This document shows positions 53,201-64,000 of a stretch of DNA of 64,000 nt, piece by piece. Origin of the DNA: Vanilla planifolia. Taxonomy: Eukaryota; Streptophyta; Magnoliopsida; Asparagales; Orchidaceae. The stretch's first letter is position 1. The number at the start of each line of letters is the position of its first letter. A program made the position numbers and the translations under genes. The notes beneath the pieces are model-generated. The model was not told where the DNA came from, searched no databases, and saw only the letters and a list, made by a program, of their open reading frames with translations. The stretch spans positions 11,339,170 through 11,403,169 of the forward strand of contig CM043872.1 in NCBI GenBank assembly GCA_023846275.1. Direction: 5' to 3'.

Positions 53201-53535
53201 CATCCTTGTAGTCAAATGTTTTATCCATTGCACACTAAGCCATGTATTTGATTTTACCTATGATGTATCTGAGAATTGGTATATCATTAACAAGTAGTTA
53301 GACTATGAAAGTTATTTGTTAGTATCATCTAATTCAATTTTATAGAAAATGATTCTTAATTTTTCTGATTTTTTTTAATACCAAGACTATTTTTATCGAA
53401 TGGGAAACTAATTTTATTCGAAGAAGTCTAGTGATGCCTATGATTTTACACATCGTACCATCACAAAAATCAATTCATTCCCTCTTTAATGGATTATAAA
53501 ATTACATTGAATAGTTTGTTTGTCATTACAATAAA
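50300..53535 (-). mobile_element. L1-type LINE, copy 2, 5'-shortened
   Basis: A direct repeat of 31,700-34,400 in the same orientation. Landmarks shared with copy 1: 'aggtattttaggtgat' (50,768/31,969), 'gtttgaatttatct' (50,802/32,007), 'caatcatattagt' (51,428/32,708), 'tatagatcatgttagtc' type (51,618/32,905), 'agaagtctagtgatg' (53,422/34,282) and 'tgtcattacaata' (53,521/34,379). The zf-RVT block NEDSIDHVFIYYKK is at 52,926-52,951. Similarity stops near 53,535 inside the C-terminal end of reverse transcriptase, so the endonuclease and most of the enzyme are missing. This is what incomplete LINE reverse transcription typically leaves. Confidence 0.83.
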
Positions 53536-56500
53536 TATTTTTATTTGTATTACACATTATTCTTTCACTTAATTATTATGATACTTTGCATTAATAAATT
53601 ACAAATTCAAAAAGACTACTTGGTGATGTATTATGGATATCATTTTTAATTAATATTTTACAAAGAAAATTTTAAAGACTCTTACTATTTCAGCATATTA
53701 GTTATTTTACATTTATTAAAAAATTGGTAATGCCGTTTTAAAAGTTATTTGTGCACTTCAATTTTAAAATTTTCAAAAGTTAGTTATTTTGAAATTTTTA
53801 ATCATCGATTCATTTTTATTATTTTGATCAAGTCATTTTCATTCTCACGTCACCAACAAAGCTCTCAATTTACAAAGATTTTAATTTTTCACTTTTATAA
53901 TTTTTTTACTCTTTTAAAGATATTTTCACTAAATTTATATTATAGAAATGAATTTTTAATTAGAAATTGTATGTATATTTGCAATTTTATTAATTTTTTA
54001 TTATCTTTATGATTGCTGTAATTATAAACTTTTTTGACACATAAGTTATTTTTTTGTGATTACATATTTAGATGTAATACATAGAATATTGTGAGCAACG
54101 ATTTAAATATTTGAAAGATTTATCAATCTAAATAATTTTATATTTTATTATATTTAAACCATTTTTTAATTTACAAGAAATTTTATAATGCACTTTGTCT
54201 ATCTTCATTATTCTTTTCTAAAATCTTATATTTACTTGTACCGTAAATTAAATATTTATACGTTATATGAACATTATTTGCAAGCCGATTTTACCTAAAA
54301 AAAATCTTCCAATGAAATAATATTGATATAGAATTAAATATTTCAAATGAGAAATAATATTCATGATTTCTTATTTTTCATACCCTTTCATATCTTACTA
54401 TTAATGTTATATAGATGTCATTTATGTTTCATACGTGCTTTTAACTATTTGAACACAAAAAATAAATAAAAAAATTAAATATTTTAAATTTTATCTATAA
54501 TTTGTAAAAAATAATTACTTTGATAATTAAATAATAATAAATTTTTAATGAAAACAAAAATATCTCATAAAAATAAATGATAAATATTTTTAACAATCTA
54601 TATATCATATATCAAAAATAAGTTGACATAATCTTCAATACTAATCAAATATACATATGTGAACAAATAAAATATTATAGAAATTAAAACAATAATAAAT
54701 AATATGGAAAAATAAAATATATAAAAAATATTCAAAACATAATAATATTAACTTTTGCAAGAAATTATATTTCACAAAAAAATTAAACCAAAAATGATCG
54801 ATAGATAAGCAAAAAAAATTAATAAATATTAAAGAAAAGTAAATACATAATTTTAAAAAAAATAAAACCTTAGCAACATAAGAAATAATGAATTATATAA
54901 ATTATTTGAAAATTGAAAATAATTTTATGTTATGCTAATTAATAACTCATCATGATTAATATATAAAATTACAAATAAAATTAAAAAAAGCATATTAGAG
55001 CTTCAAATATTATACAAAGGTCATTCGTTAACTTTATCATGCAAACAAAAAAACAAATATATTTTGTTACCATTAGTCCTTACTAATTATGATAAATCCA
55101 AAATATACTTGACAATTTAGCAATATATGTTAACCTAGTACCCAATGATGCAATTGAGATGGTCAAAACCATTCTTCAAATCCACTACAAATTTTATTGA
55201 AGATGAGATAAACATCCCAATGTTTGATGCTGTACCTATTTACATATTATGCAATAAAAGTTTAGCCTTTTAGATTTTAAATAAATTAGTTATAAACATT
55301 AAATTTTGGTAAATTTATCATGCTTCTCATGATGAAATTATTTTGTAATTGGGATATAGATCTTAATATTTAAGAAGTTATATTATCACAATGAAAATTT
55401 GCATATCTTAAATTTATTTTTTGTATGCATTAAATTTTAATAAGCTTTTATTTGTGATGTTAAGAATTATTTACATAACCTTTGAGGAGGCCCTGCTCCT
55501 AAAGAAATGTATGAATTGACATTTAAAATGTTTTATTTTACATTTAGTATATTTCTTTATTTATGATTTATATTTTTTGAACTTTTATGTCATTCCGATT
55601 TATACTAACTTATTTTATTTAAGGTATTTGTTTCTAAAATTTTATTATAGTAATTATTATAGTTTGATTTCATTATAATGTCATATTTATAAAAGAATTT
55701 TAAATTATTTTAGTATGTATATTTTTATTTCACTTGAAAGATAATTTATTTAAAGTATTATGATCTTAGTCAATTAGCATTACCTCGACATAGTTTTAAT
55801 TATTTTCAATATTTCATTATAATAAAAAATTTTCTCAATAATATTTAGGTTTTTAAAAAATTTTAGCATCTTGAAAAATTTATAATTTTGTTATAATTTG
55901 AATGCTATCAATTATGTTTTCAATTTAAATTTTTTAATATTAAGTATTGGATAACAAATTTTAATTTCTTTTAATTATCTTTCTTAAGATTTTTATATTT
56001 ATATATTATTATATCTTTCTTACTTTTTTTATAATTTTTAAATTATTATTATATATTTTACTTAACATATCAACATATTAAATAAATTCTTAAATATTTC
56101 ATTTCCATGATAAATATTTTTTCCAATTATTTAAAATTTATTATAAACTAACAAATTTATTTTAATAATAGTATTAAAAAAATTTAATACATAATTTATA
56201 GTGTACGATTATTCGAAAAAAATTTTGGTTGATGTTTCAATTTATGATTTTTATGTTGCTCACATCTTTTCAAGTTATGTTTTTTACTAATAATGGTAGA
56301 TCTTCAATTATTATAGTATCAAGAAAACCATTTCATACATAGTATAACATAAGTTTTAAAATTTTAAGAAATTTTTTACTTTAATGATTTTCTTAGATGT
56401 ATAATTTTATTTAAACTAAAATAATTTCAAATTTCTTGTGCAAAAAATTGTATATAATTTTCAAAATTCTTGTTGCTTTTTTATATATTTCTTTAAAAAT

Positions 56501-56640
56501 ATTATTTTATAATTTAAGCATAATAAATATACAATGCAATGAAAATTATAAGATAAAAAAATTCCTTACCATAAAATTTGCAACATTAAACTCTGTGACA
56601 TTACTTACTATATGGCTAATTCAAATTATTAAACCGAATC
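53536..56640. other. A/T-rich non-genic block
   Basis: The same extreme A/T-rich texture as at 1-9.4 kb and 25.4-29.7 kb, without recognisable protein similarity. Open frames at 53,749-54,012 and 56,436-56,645 have low-complexity products rich in F, I, L and N and look like chance. The right edge, near 56,640, is abrupt: composition changes within a few tens of bases. Confidence 0.65.
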
Positions 56641-56719
56641 AATAATTAAACCTAGTCCTAGACAACTTGCATTCCAAGCACTTCAATTGAAAGCATAGAA
56701 CTCTCTCTAGTGGTTACTG

Positions 56720-56990
56720 AGGAGAGTCTTGCAATTGCTAGATCAAAAATGAGGGCCCTAGCTTTCTAGCTGAAGAAAGCTAATGCCCACCTTAAAGAAT
56801 GGAGTAAAACTTAATTTGGTAATATATTTTTGAAGATTGAAGAGGAATGAGAACATGTTATGGAGAAGGTAGACAACTTCAAAGAGTTACAGATGAGTTA
56901 TCAAGATTAGAACTAACAAAGCTTAGGATGAATTAACCATGGTTATTAAAATGTAGGAGATGTATAGAGAAGACATTTACAAATACTAAG
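56720..56990 (+). pseudogene. LINE ORF2 splinter (endonuclease-RT linker)
   Basis: One plus-strand frame, with three stops, reads RSKMRALAF then LKKANAHLKEWSKT, FGNIFLKIEEE and EHVMEKVDNF. This matches the L-K-x-L-K-x-x-x-W-N-x-x-x-F-G-N-I segment that lies between endonuclease and reverse transcriptase in plant L1 elements. It is in the opposite orientation to the other two LINE copies. No reverse transcriptase follows; the next recognisable structure is the left inverted arm. Confidence 0.72.
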
Positions 56991-57299
56991 CGATATATTT
57001 TTTGAATTTTAGAGGACATTTTAAAATTTGAAAGCCACCATAAATTACAAAAAAATACCTAAATGTCTTCAAGAAAGACTAAAAAATTGACTTAAAAAGC
57101 TATACAATTAACTATCATAATTAGTTCCAAAACTAACACATACATTTCGAGTAGTAGTAATAGCAAAAGGTGAGGAAATAGGGTAGTGCACGGTGCCACA
57201 CAGGTGGGATGGTGCATCACTTTGGGTTCCAATTTTGATGAGTAGCATAGGTAGAGAGGCCTTGACACTTCAGATCCACTTTACAGTCAATGCAGATTG

Positions 57300-57815
57300 G
57301 AGAAAGTTAGCACGAGTTAACGAGTCAGTGCTAACGGTGGTGGTAATGATGGCTGTCAGAGGTGGATGATAGCAAAAAAAGCCCAAAACTAAATTTTAAG
57401 CCCTTTTTAAATCAAGTTTTAAGAAATGTTTGTATTGATAGACTTGTGAGATGGTTGAAGGGAAGGCCTGTACTAAATATAAAGATGAAAATCTTCAAAA
57501 AATTTTCAATTGTTCTTTAGACAACTTAAACTAAACTATAAATGCAAACAAATTGATGAACCAATGAAAATAAAAAGAAATGTGCAACAAATAAGGGTCT
57601 ACTATAATTGATCCCCACAATAACAATGATAACTAAGTCTAATGAAAAATATAGTGCCCAATCATCATAGGGCTCCAAGGACGAATAGAAGTAGTACACC
57701 TCCAAGATTAACGTCCACATGATATACTCGATGCTACTACATTAGATGTATAAAAGCTAAAACATAAGCATTGTGTAACTTAAAAATGGTGATAAAAATA
57801 CAAATGTCTTCCACA
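57300..57815 (-). repeat. Left arm of a large inverted repeat
   Basis: The reverse complement resembles 62,530-63,040. Matching blocks keep a constant mirror centre near 60,180: ctaaactataaatgcaaac (57,533) with gtatttataatttagtt (about 62,815), the gggga-taattata block (57,605 with 62,750), cctccaag (57,700) with cctggagg (62,658), and tagtagcat-type sequence (57,730 with 62,625). Identity is moderate with small indels. The minus-strand open frame at 57,526-57,720 lies inside this arm. Confidence 0.75.
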
Positions 57816-60800
57816 CAATGTTCAATAATAAGCAAATAAAGGGTAATATATAAAGAATTAAAGATCCAAGTGGGAGTTACGTCTTAGAGAAGGATTAATT
57901 GCCAAATATGTCTTTATTGCTTGACGACTTACTATTCCTTACTATGAAAAATGGGAGGTTCTTTGCTTTATGATGCTTAGACTCACTAAAAAGGAAGATG
58001 GTACTAATTCAACTAGTTAATAATGAGAAAATACAAAAAATTATTTTTTGATGGATTCTTCATGTTCTTATAAATTGAATGATTTTATTGTTTTATTTTA
58101 CAAGCATTGTTGATCCATATTTCAAGATGAAATTTATGATGTTTTCCATGATTTTCTTATTGGTAGCCCATCACCTAAAGAATGTAGTAGTACTAATTTA
58201 CTTTTCCTTCTAAACACCAACTCCAATACATCTTTCAAAGACTTTACGACAATTTGGACGTATAGTTTCTAAAAAATATTCTAAGTTATTTGAAGTTATC
58301 CTATGGTGTTTCCCACCCACCATCATCTCAATAGAGCAATCATCATTTGCTAAGGAAGTGGAAATCACTAAAAAGTTTTAACCTACATAAGAAATCATAC
58401 TTTCATAAGAGCGATTTAATGATTTAAATTAGAAGATCAAAGCTCATAGCTCTATTATCAAGCTAGACTTTAAGAATTTGTTCAATAGTATATCATGAAG
58501 GAAATAAGTATTATACAAGTTTAACTTCACTAATTAATTTATTAATCTAGTGATGAATATCTATAATATAAGTTTATTGTTAGTCATTATTAATTAGAAA
58601 GGAAATGGTTCCATTTAATGCTTCTATTGGCTAATGCATCATAACCTTCTATCCTTATTTCATCTTGACATTGTAGCTAAAGCACTGAGAAGAGATTTAA
58701 ATAATCTACATATACTAGGTAAAGTGAAGCACTAGGCCACTCCAAGTGGTTGTCAACAAAAGTCCCATTTGTATTTTATAGATTTCCATATACTCTTCTT
58801 AAGAGATGATAAAGACTCAATTAAAAATATCAAGTTATTCTTTTTTAATCACCAGGGCACATCAAGTTTGTATCTTAATGTACAAAGGATCTTCTTTATT
58901 AGATCTACAAATAAGAAACACAAGTAGGAGAACATTGACAAGGAGCTCCTACATTAGAAAAGATACTACCTTCCAAAACCTTAACTCAAAAGCACATTAT
59001 TCAAAGGTAGGAAATAAGTGGTCCACACCTATGAAATGTATGGATTACTGGTTAACAAATTAAAGGATTTTAGGGATCCATATATTGCAATTAGAAGGTC
59101 TACACCTCAAACATTATCAATTTTAGACACATGAGATGAAATTTCCTTAATTGAAAATATCAAACATGCTCAATGACTTGAAATCAAATAAAGAGAAACA
59201 TTCTCACTATTTTGTATTTTACAATACTTGGAACAAAATTGATAAGGATGGCAACAATTATTGGACCCCACCAAGGACTAAAAATTCACAATCAATGCAG
59301 AATGGGATAGGCTTAGTGGTAATTAATTAACTTATTAATAAGTCACAAAAAATAATGTATAATAAGTTTCAACCATGCAAAACTCTACTAAAGTTGAGGC
59401 TACTATATAACTAATTATCTTTTGATAACAACTTGGGAAAGTTGAACTTCAATTTATAGACAAATACCCTTATTGTGCATGTAAGGACTCTCAAATGAAT
59501 CTTATGGAACACCTTTGAAATGAATCTTGATCTCAAATAAACCTAACATCATGATTCAAGAAATGCTTCCACAATGGTTGAAGTGTAATCAGATAAAATC
59601 AATATCTATTGAAGGATCTAGTATTCTAACATCTCTCATATATTGCAATATTTAGAAGATAGATATTCAAAACAATTCAATGAGCAAATATTCCCTGTAA
59701 TTTTCCTAATAAAGTTCAATGTAATACTTATTCAATATTCAAATGTCTTAATTATGTCAAGAAGTTCAATAGATCCTCAAATGGTAAAATAAACATTGCT
59801 TCCTTGATTTTTTGAGATCAATTGAATAATAAAAAGGTGGTTCAATGGACTCCCCTAATAGTGGATTTAGCCAAATCAAATTCTAATGGATTGACTAGAA
59901 GGAACCAAGGCCCTATATGTTTTGTTTGTGTGATTGGAGACTACTTGTTAGAGCTATTAAAGCACTCTTAATTGTTATCGTATCTAAAAATATATATTTG
60001 TTGAAGCCATTGAAATACTGTTTTGTTTAAACTTATGTGACAATTTGGGTTTACATAAACATCAATATAGATGCAAACAATTATTCAGTCTCTATAATGA
60101 TACATGAAAGCATTGGAATCCTTGTTATATCTTAATCTTACTAGATAGAATGAATCAATTTCATTGCAAAGTAGTTCAATTCTAACACATATTCAAGGAA
60201 GGAAATGTAGTAACAAATTTGTAGGCTTTAATAACTAGTAATTATATTCATTTAGAGGTTTTAAATTCACAACAAATTCTAAAAGTTTGCAAAACTTTAA
60301 TTAAGATTGATGAGTAGAGATTTTGATATATTCATATAATGATCATATGGAATGTCATCAAACTAATGCCTCCATAATCAAATGTATGAAATGCATTCAC
60401 ACAATCATTAAAGTTGACTTGGATTTGTTCTTATGGAAACTATTGAGCATTTGGGGCTAAAAAAATGAACTAAAATCTTGGAAGACCACTAGGTTTTATC
60501 ATATATCTTTTATTTTAGCTTAAGAAATCAATTTTCATAAACCACTTTGGGTTCACATAACTCATGTCAAGTTAATTATACTCTCGAAAAAAGGAGTGAA
60601 GCTATTTCATTTGGCTCGTTTCATAGCAGGAAAACTAATATCCATAGAGTCTCTCAACTTTAACAAATGATAACTATTCTTCTTATATCTAAGATAATGA
60701 TTTTTTTGCATAAAAAGGAATTCCAACCCAAACCAATTCTAATATATTCCCATGAAACTTGCACTTGATTCTAGCAAACATTCAAAAGAAAGTTTCATAA

Positions 60801-62529
60801 AATTATGACTACTTTTGCTAAAGTAAATTGAGTTCATATTGTACTACTATTACAATATTTTTTTTGTAATATTAATTTATGTGAATTAGGAAGCTACCTA
60901 TCAAATTTATTGTTCTTTTTAGGAATAAGATATGCAACGAATGAGAAAAATTCCATCTCTTTCTCAAGACTTTGTCATTTGATCTAATAGCTAACATAAT
61001 TTCTCATCAATTTTAGTTACACAGCATGTTTCTACATCCTCATCATCTAGTACTCCTTCATTCATTGGCCATCAAATTCTCTCAATCAAACTTATGTAAA
61101 GACTAGTTCAATGGCATCAGTTAGATATGATGGACTTAATTAGGCAATACACCAGACCCTATTTATTTTTATTCTTAACAACTTTATCATGGCTTTCAAT
61201 CATACTAATGTGGTCATTAACGACTAAACAAATTTGATGACACTTATCGACTATTTTAACATGTATGGTTATAGAGATCATCACGGTATTGAATTATATC
61301 TTACTTCATAGCAATACAATTGCTAACTAAGTTGGCTACCCAACATAGATCTTTTTCATTGGTCCAAAACATTTTAATAATGCTTTAATACTTAATTTGG
61401 ATTTCTTTAATAGGGAAAATTGCTCTTAACACGTGCAATATGATTCATTAATCAGCCTAACATAACATTTCACATCAAGACTATCATCTTCTATGCATGT
61501 TTCTCGATGCTAATCAATCAGATCTATCATTTGTGGTTCCTCTTTGTGTCAAGGACATTCTAGCAATACCACTCATTAGAAAGGATTAGATAAATATTTT
61601 TACTCTAATTTCTTTTTCTTATGTTATAAATCACGAAATCCATCGATGTAGTACACGATATCTTACTTCATAGCAAGATTGTCATCAACTAAATGAGTGG
61701 ATATGCCAATATGTTAATCAAACTTATCCACTGAGACACACTGTCTCGGTTTTTGTAGTTTAGCTCCTCAATTATCTTGGGTTACCACTTCATCAATCAT
61801 TTCATAAACTTTTTGTCATATGATTCTTATTATGCAATATGATAGTTCCTTAGAACAACACTAGTCATTGCGCTCTTATGTTTGCTTATACAATTTCAAT
61901 GCATAACTTATGTGGAATCAATCATGGTCACTATAGATACCTCTATGCATCAGACTCATTCCATCTTATATATTGAATTTGTAGTACTAATACTTCAACA
62001 AGAAACTCCAAATCACTTAATGGTAACTTGTTAACATATGATATTCACGTGCATCAACACATAAACAGCTTATGGATGCTCATCGTCACACACACATATC
62101 AATCATAGTCTTTTGAAGACTTGATAATAATAATAATCATTTTAAGTAGTAAACTATGACTATTGCAACCTTAAATATGTAGTAATATCTTTTCATAAAA
62201 GAAAAGGTTGAGAAAAAGTCTACATAGCCTTGTAATGGTGAAAAAGTTGATCAAATGATTTTTGGAGATGTTAATTACTTGTAATAAATATAAATAGAAT
62301 TTTATAACTTATGAACAATATAATCATCCACTGATGAAATTACATATCATTATCTAATTATTCAAATGCTTGAAAACCTAAATTCTTCATTTTCTCATTT
62401 CCATTCCAATAAAGCCACATATAACATTATTATGGAAGTTATGGGGATCATTTATATTATTAACATAGCTTAAAAAACTATATAAGCTTTCAATATCTAC
62501 ATTCATATCTTGTAGAATTTTATTTTTTC
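57816..62529. other. Unidentified interior between the inverted arms
   Basis: About 4.7 kb without a recognisable transposase, Gag, Pol or host domain on either strand. The only open piece of note, 58,806-59,063 on the plus strand (85 codons, basic, serine- and threonine-rich), has no family that I recognise. Near 61.3 and 61.7 kb there is a diverged direct repeat about 362 bases apart, listed separately. If the arms are terminal inverted repeats, the gene of the element should be here, or the element is non-autonomous. Confidence 0.5.
61250..61700. repeat. Diverged direct repeat with an 18-base identical core
   Basis: tatcttacttcatagcaa occurs at 61,297-61,314 and again at 61,659-61,676. 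The flanks are also alike over roughly 40 bases on each side (for example gttata.a.atca on the left and aacta.a.t...tggat/ggcta on the right). It looks like an old local duplication. Confidence 0.7.
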
Positions 62530-63040
62530 TTTAGAATCATCCAATAGGTTGGACTTCATCCTTTTAAAAAATCATTGAGAAGATATGTTCTAGCATTTAA
62601 AAAAATATTAGTAAGGTTGTGGCATAGTAGCATTCCGTACATCACAAAGGGTTCCACCTGGAGGTATACTAGTCTTACTTAGACTTAGAGCCATCCATGT
62701 TTAGTATCTCTACTTTTAGTTAGTCTTTGATATCATTTTTATTATGGGGGATAATTATAATTGGCCCACGTATATCACACTTTTGTAATTTTTTTATCAA
62801 TTTGTTAAGTTATTTGTATTTATAATTTAGTTTAAGTTATTTGGAGATTGATTGGTAGCTTTTGAAATACTTCTAGATTTAAATTCTATCCAAGATATCC
62901 TTATAATAATATGACAATTCTGTTAGGAAAAAAATTGTTTCAAAATAACTTTATAAAGGCTTAAAATTGAGAGTTTCATTGCTTTTTCCTACTGCTTACT
63001 GTCGTCTTTCACCTTTACCAATACTAGCGACAATTCATGT
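62530..63040 (+). repeat. Right arm of the large inverted repeat
   Basis: The partner of 57,300-57,815 in opposite orientation. Over 62,650-62,785 the plus-strand frame and the minus-strand frame of the left arm also look alike as protein (LEVY ... LEP ... and a hydrophobic run), but this may only reflect the DNA similarity. Beyond 63,040 both flanks become richer in G+C and no longer align clearly. Confidence 0.73.
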
Positions 63041-64000
63041 GGCCTACTCAGCCCACCTTAACTCTTTGAACTCATTCATCTACTCAACACACACTGACCA
63101 GTGTTGATCTACAATCCACAAAATTTCCTAAGCTGTCAACACATGTCGACATGTTAACTCATGTTGACCTACAAATTAGACTTGATATGTAGCTGTGTTT
63201 ATCCACTTGTACTGCATGGATCATGTAGGCCACCTCTTTGCCACTCACTAAACTAACATTCAAAATGCACATGCCAATTTGGGAGCTTCTTATACCAATT
63301 TAATTTTGCTTCATTTCAATGAAAATTATTGGATTAAATTAAATTTTATTTGTTATAATTTGTGATGACTTTTAGAATCCTAAAAATTTTCTTTAAAATT
63401 GTAAAATATGTTCCATAATATTCCAAAATATCCTTTCATATAGTAGGCTAGAAAATTATCATTGTAGCCTTGAAATCTCCATAAATAGTGATGCTAACAA
63501 TATTGTAAGTAACATAATTTGAATAAAATAACAAAGTACTTCCACCAAGCTAGTTTAATAAAGCATGTTGTGTATATTCAATATAATGGTGTGATATACG
63601 TAACCTAAGAAGGAGAGTTAAAGGCCCAAAATAGTGTATGTCCTAAGCTTCTAGGAAAGGTTTTACTTGTCCAACAATACTAAGATTTTCTATTATAAAC
63701 TTATAACACTTTTGGGTAAGCCTTTATGTGGATATATTGCATAAACCTAAGAACTTTTCAATTATAGATGACCTAAAAGTAGGTTTTAGTATATCATCCT
63801 ATATTAACTTGGTATCAAAGAATGGTTAACTATAAGAACTTTGCATAATTTTTAATTTATCATTAAACCAACATCTTTTAATTTTATGCATTAGTTTTAA
63901 ATAGATAGAAATTATTTAAAATTATAGGAAAAAACATTACAAAATTAATAAAATAAAATCTTATTTTTAAGTCTAATGCTACAACATTTATTTATTTGTA
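63041..64000. other. Right edge, unassigned
   Basis: A segment of higher G+C at 63,040-63,260, with repeated tgttgac/cacatg-like words, passes into ordinary A/T-rich sequence. No open frame and no known domain. The window ends here, so any larger element is cut. Confidence 0.45.

Noticed and set aside
57526..57720. 64-codon minus-strand open frame with hydrophobic runs, suspected as a small membrane protein
   Set aside because: Lies inside the left inverted arm; the right arm has stops in the matching frame, and no start context or partner gene supports it.
1..64000. Telomere repeats, tRNA or rRNA genes, organelle DNA insertions, CRISPR-like spaced repeats
   Set aside because: Looked for by eye on both strands; no convincing example seen.

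Overview
The window looks like gene-poor, repeat-dominated nuclear DNA of a flowering plant, probably a dicot. The case rests on the repeat content: a Ty1/copia element of the SIRE type with a plant tRNA-iMet-like primer site, a Ty3/gypsy element whose pol resembles plant chromoviruses, and L1-type plant LINEs. All are riddled with stop codons and frameshifts. No intact protein-coding gene, rRNA, tRNA, CRISPR array or bacterial-type signal was found. The longest open frames are about 100 codons or less; those with recognisable content are splinters of transposon proteins. The base composition alternates between stretches that are extremely A/T rich by eye (about 1-9.4 kb, 25.4-29.7 kb and 53.6-56.6 kb) and stretches of ordinary plant transposon composition.

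Layout, left to right. 1-9.4 kb: A/T-rich DNA with a near-identical 99-bp tandem duplication and two faint minus-strand patches like RTE-type LINE reverse transcriptase. 9.4-11.1 kb: unassigned DNA with a 19-bp tandem array and a 26-bp palindrome. 11.09-19.27 kb: a decayed but structurally complete SIRE-type copia element (LTR, primer site, Gag, integrase, reverse transcriptase, RNase H, polypurine tract, LTR). 20.9-24.15 kb: scrambled, partly duplicated pieces of copia pol. 25.4-29.7 kb: A/T-rich filler. 31.7-36.7 kb: an L1-type LINE on the minus strand (endonuclease, reverse transcriptase, zf-RVT knuckle and an unidentified 3' part). 39.93-46.61 kb: a decayed Ty3/gypsy element with about 1.6-kb LTRs and an internal deletion. 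50.3-53.5 kb: a second copy of the same LINE, cut off at its 5' side. 53.6-56.6 kb: A/T-rich filler. 56.7 kb: a plus-strand LINE splinter. 57.3-63.0 kb: two diverged arms in inverted orientation around about 4.7 kb of sequence that I could not identify.

Nothing here works together as a living pathway. The window is best read as a record of successive retrotransposon insertions decaying in non-genic DNA. The least explained structures are the inverted-arm unit at 57.3-63.0 kb, the shared 3' part of the two LINE copies, and the reshuffled copia fragments at 20.9-24.15 kb. I found no convincing evidence of a new functional system. Similarities were recognised by eye from translations and sequence comparison; no alignment or database search was run, so boundaries are approximate.
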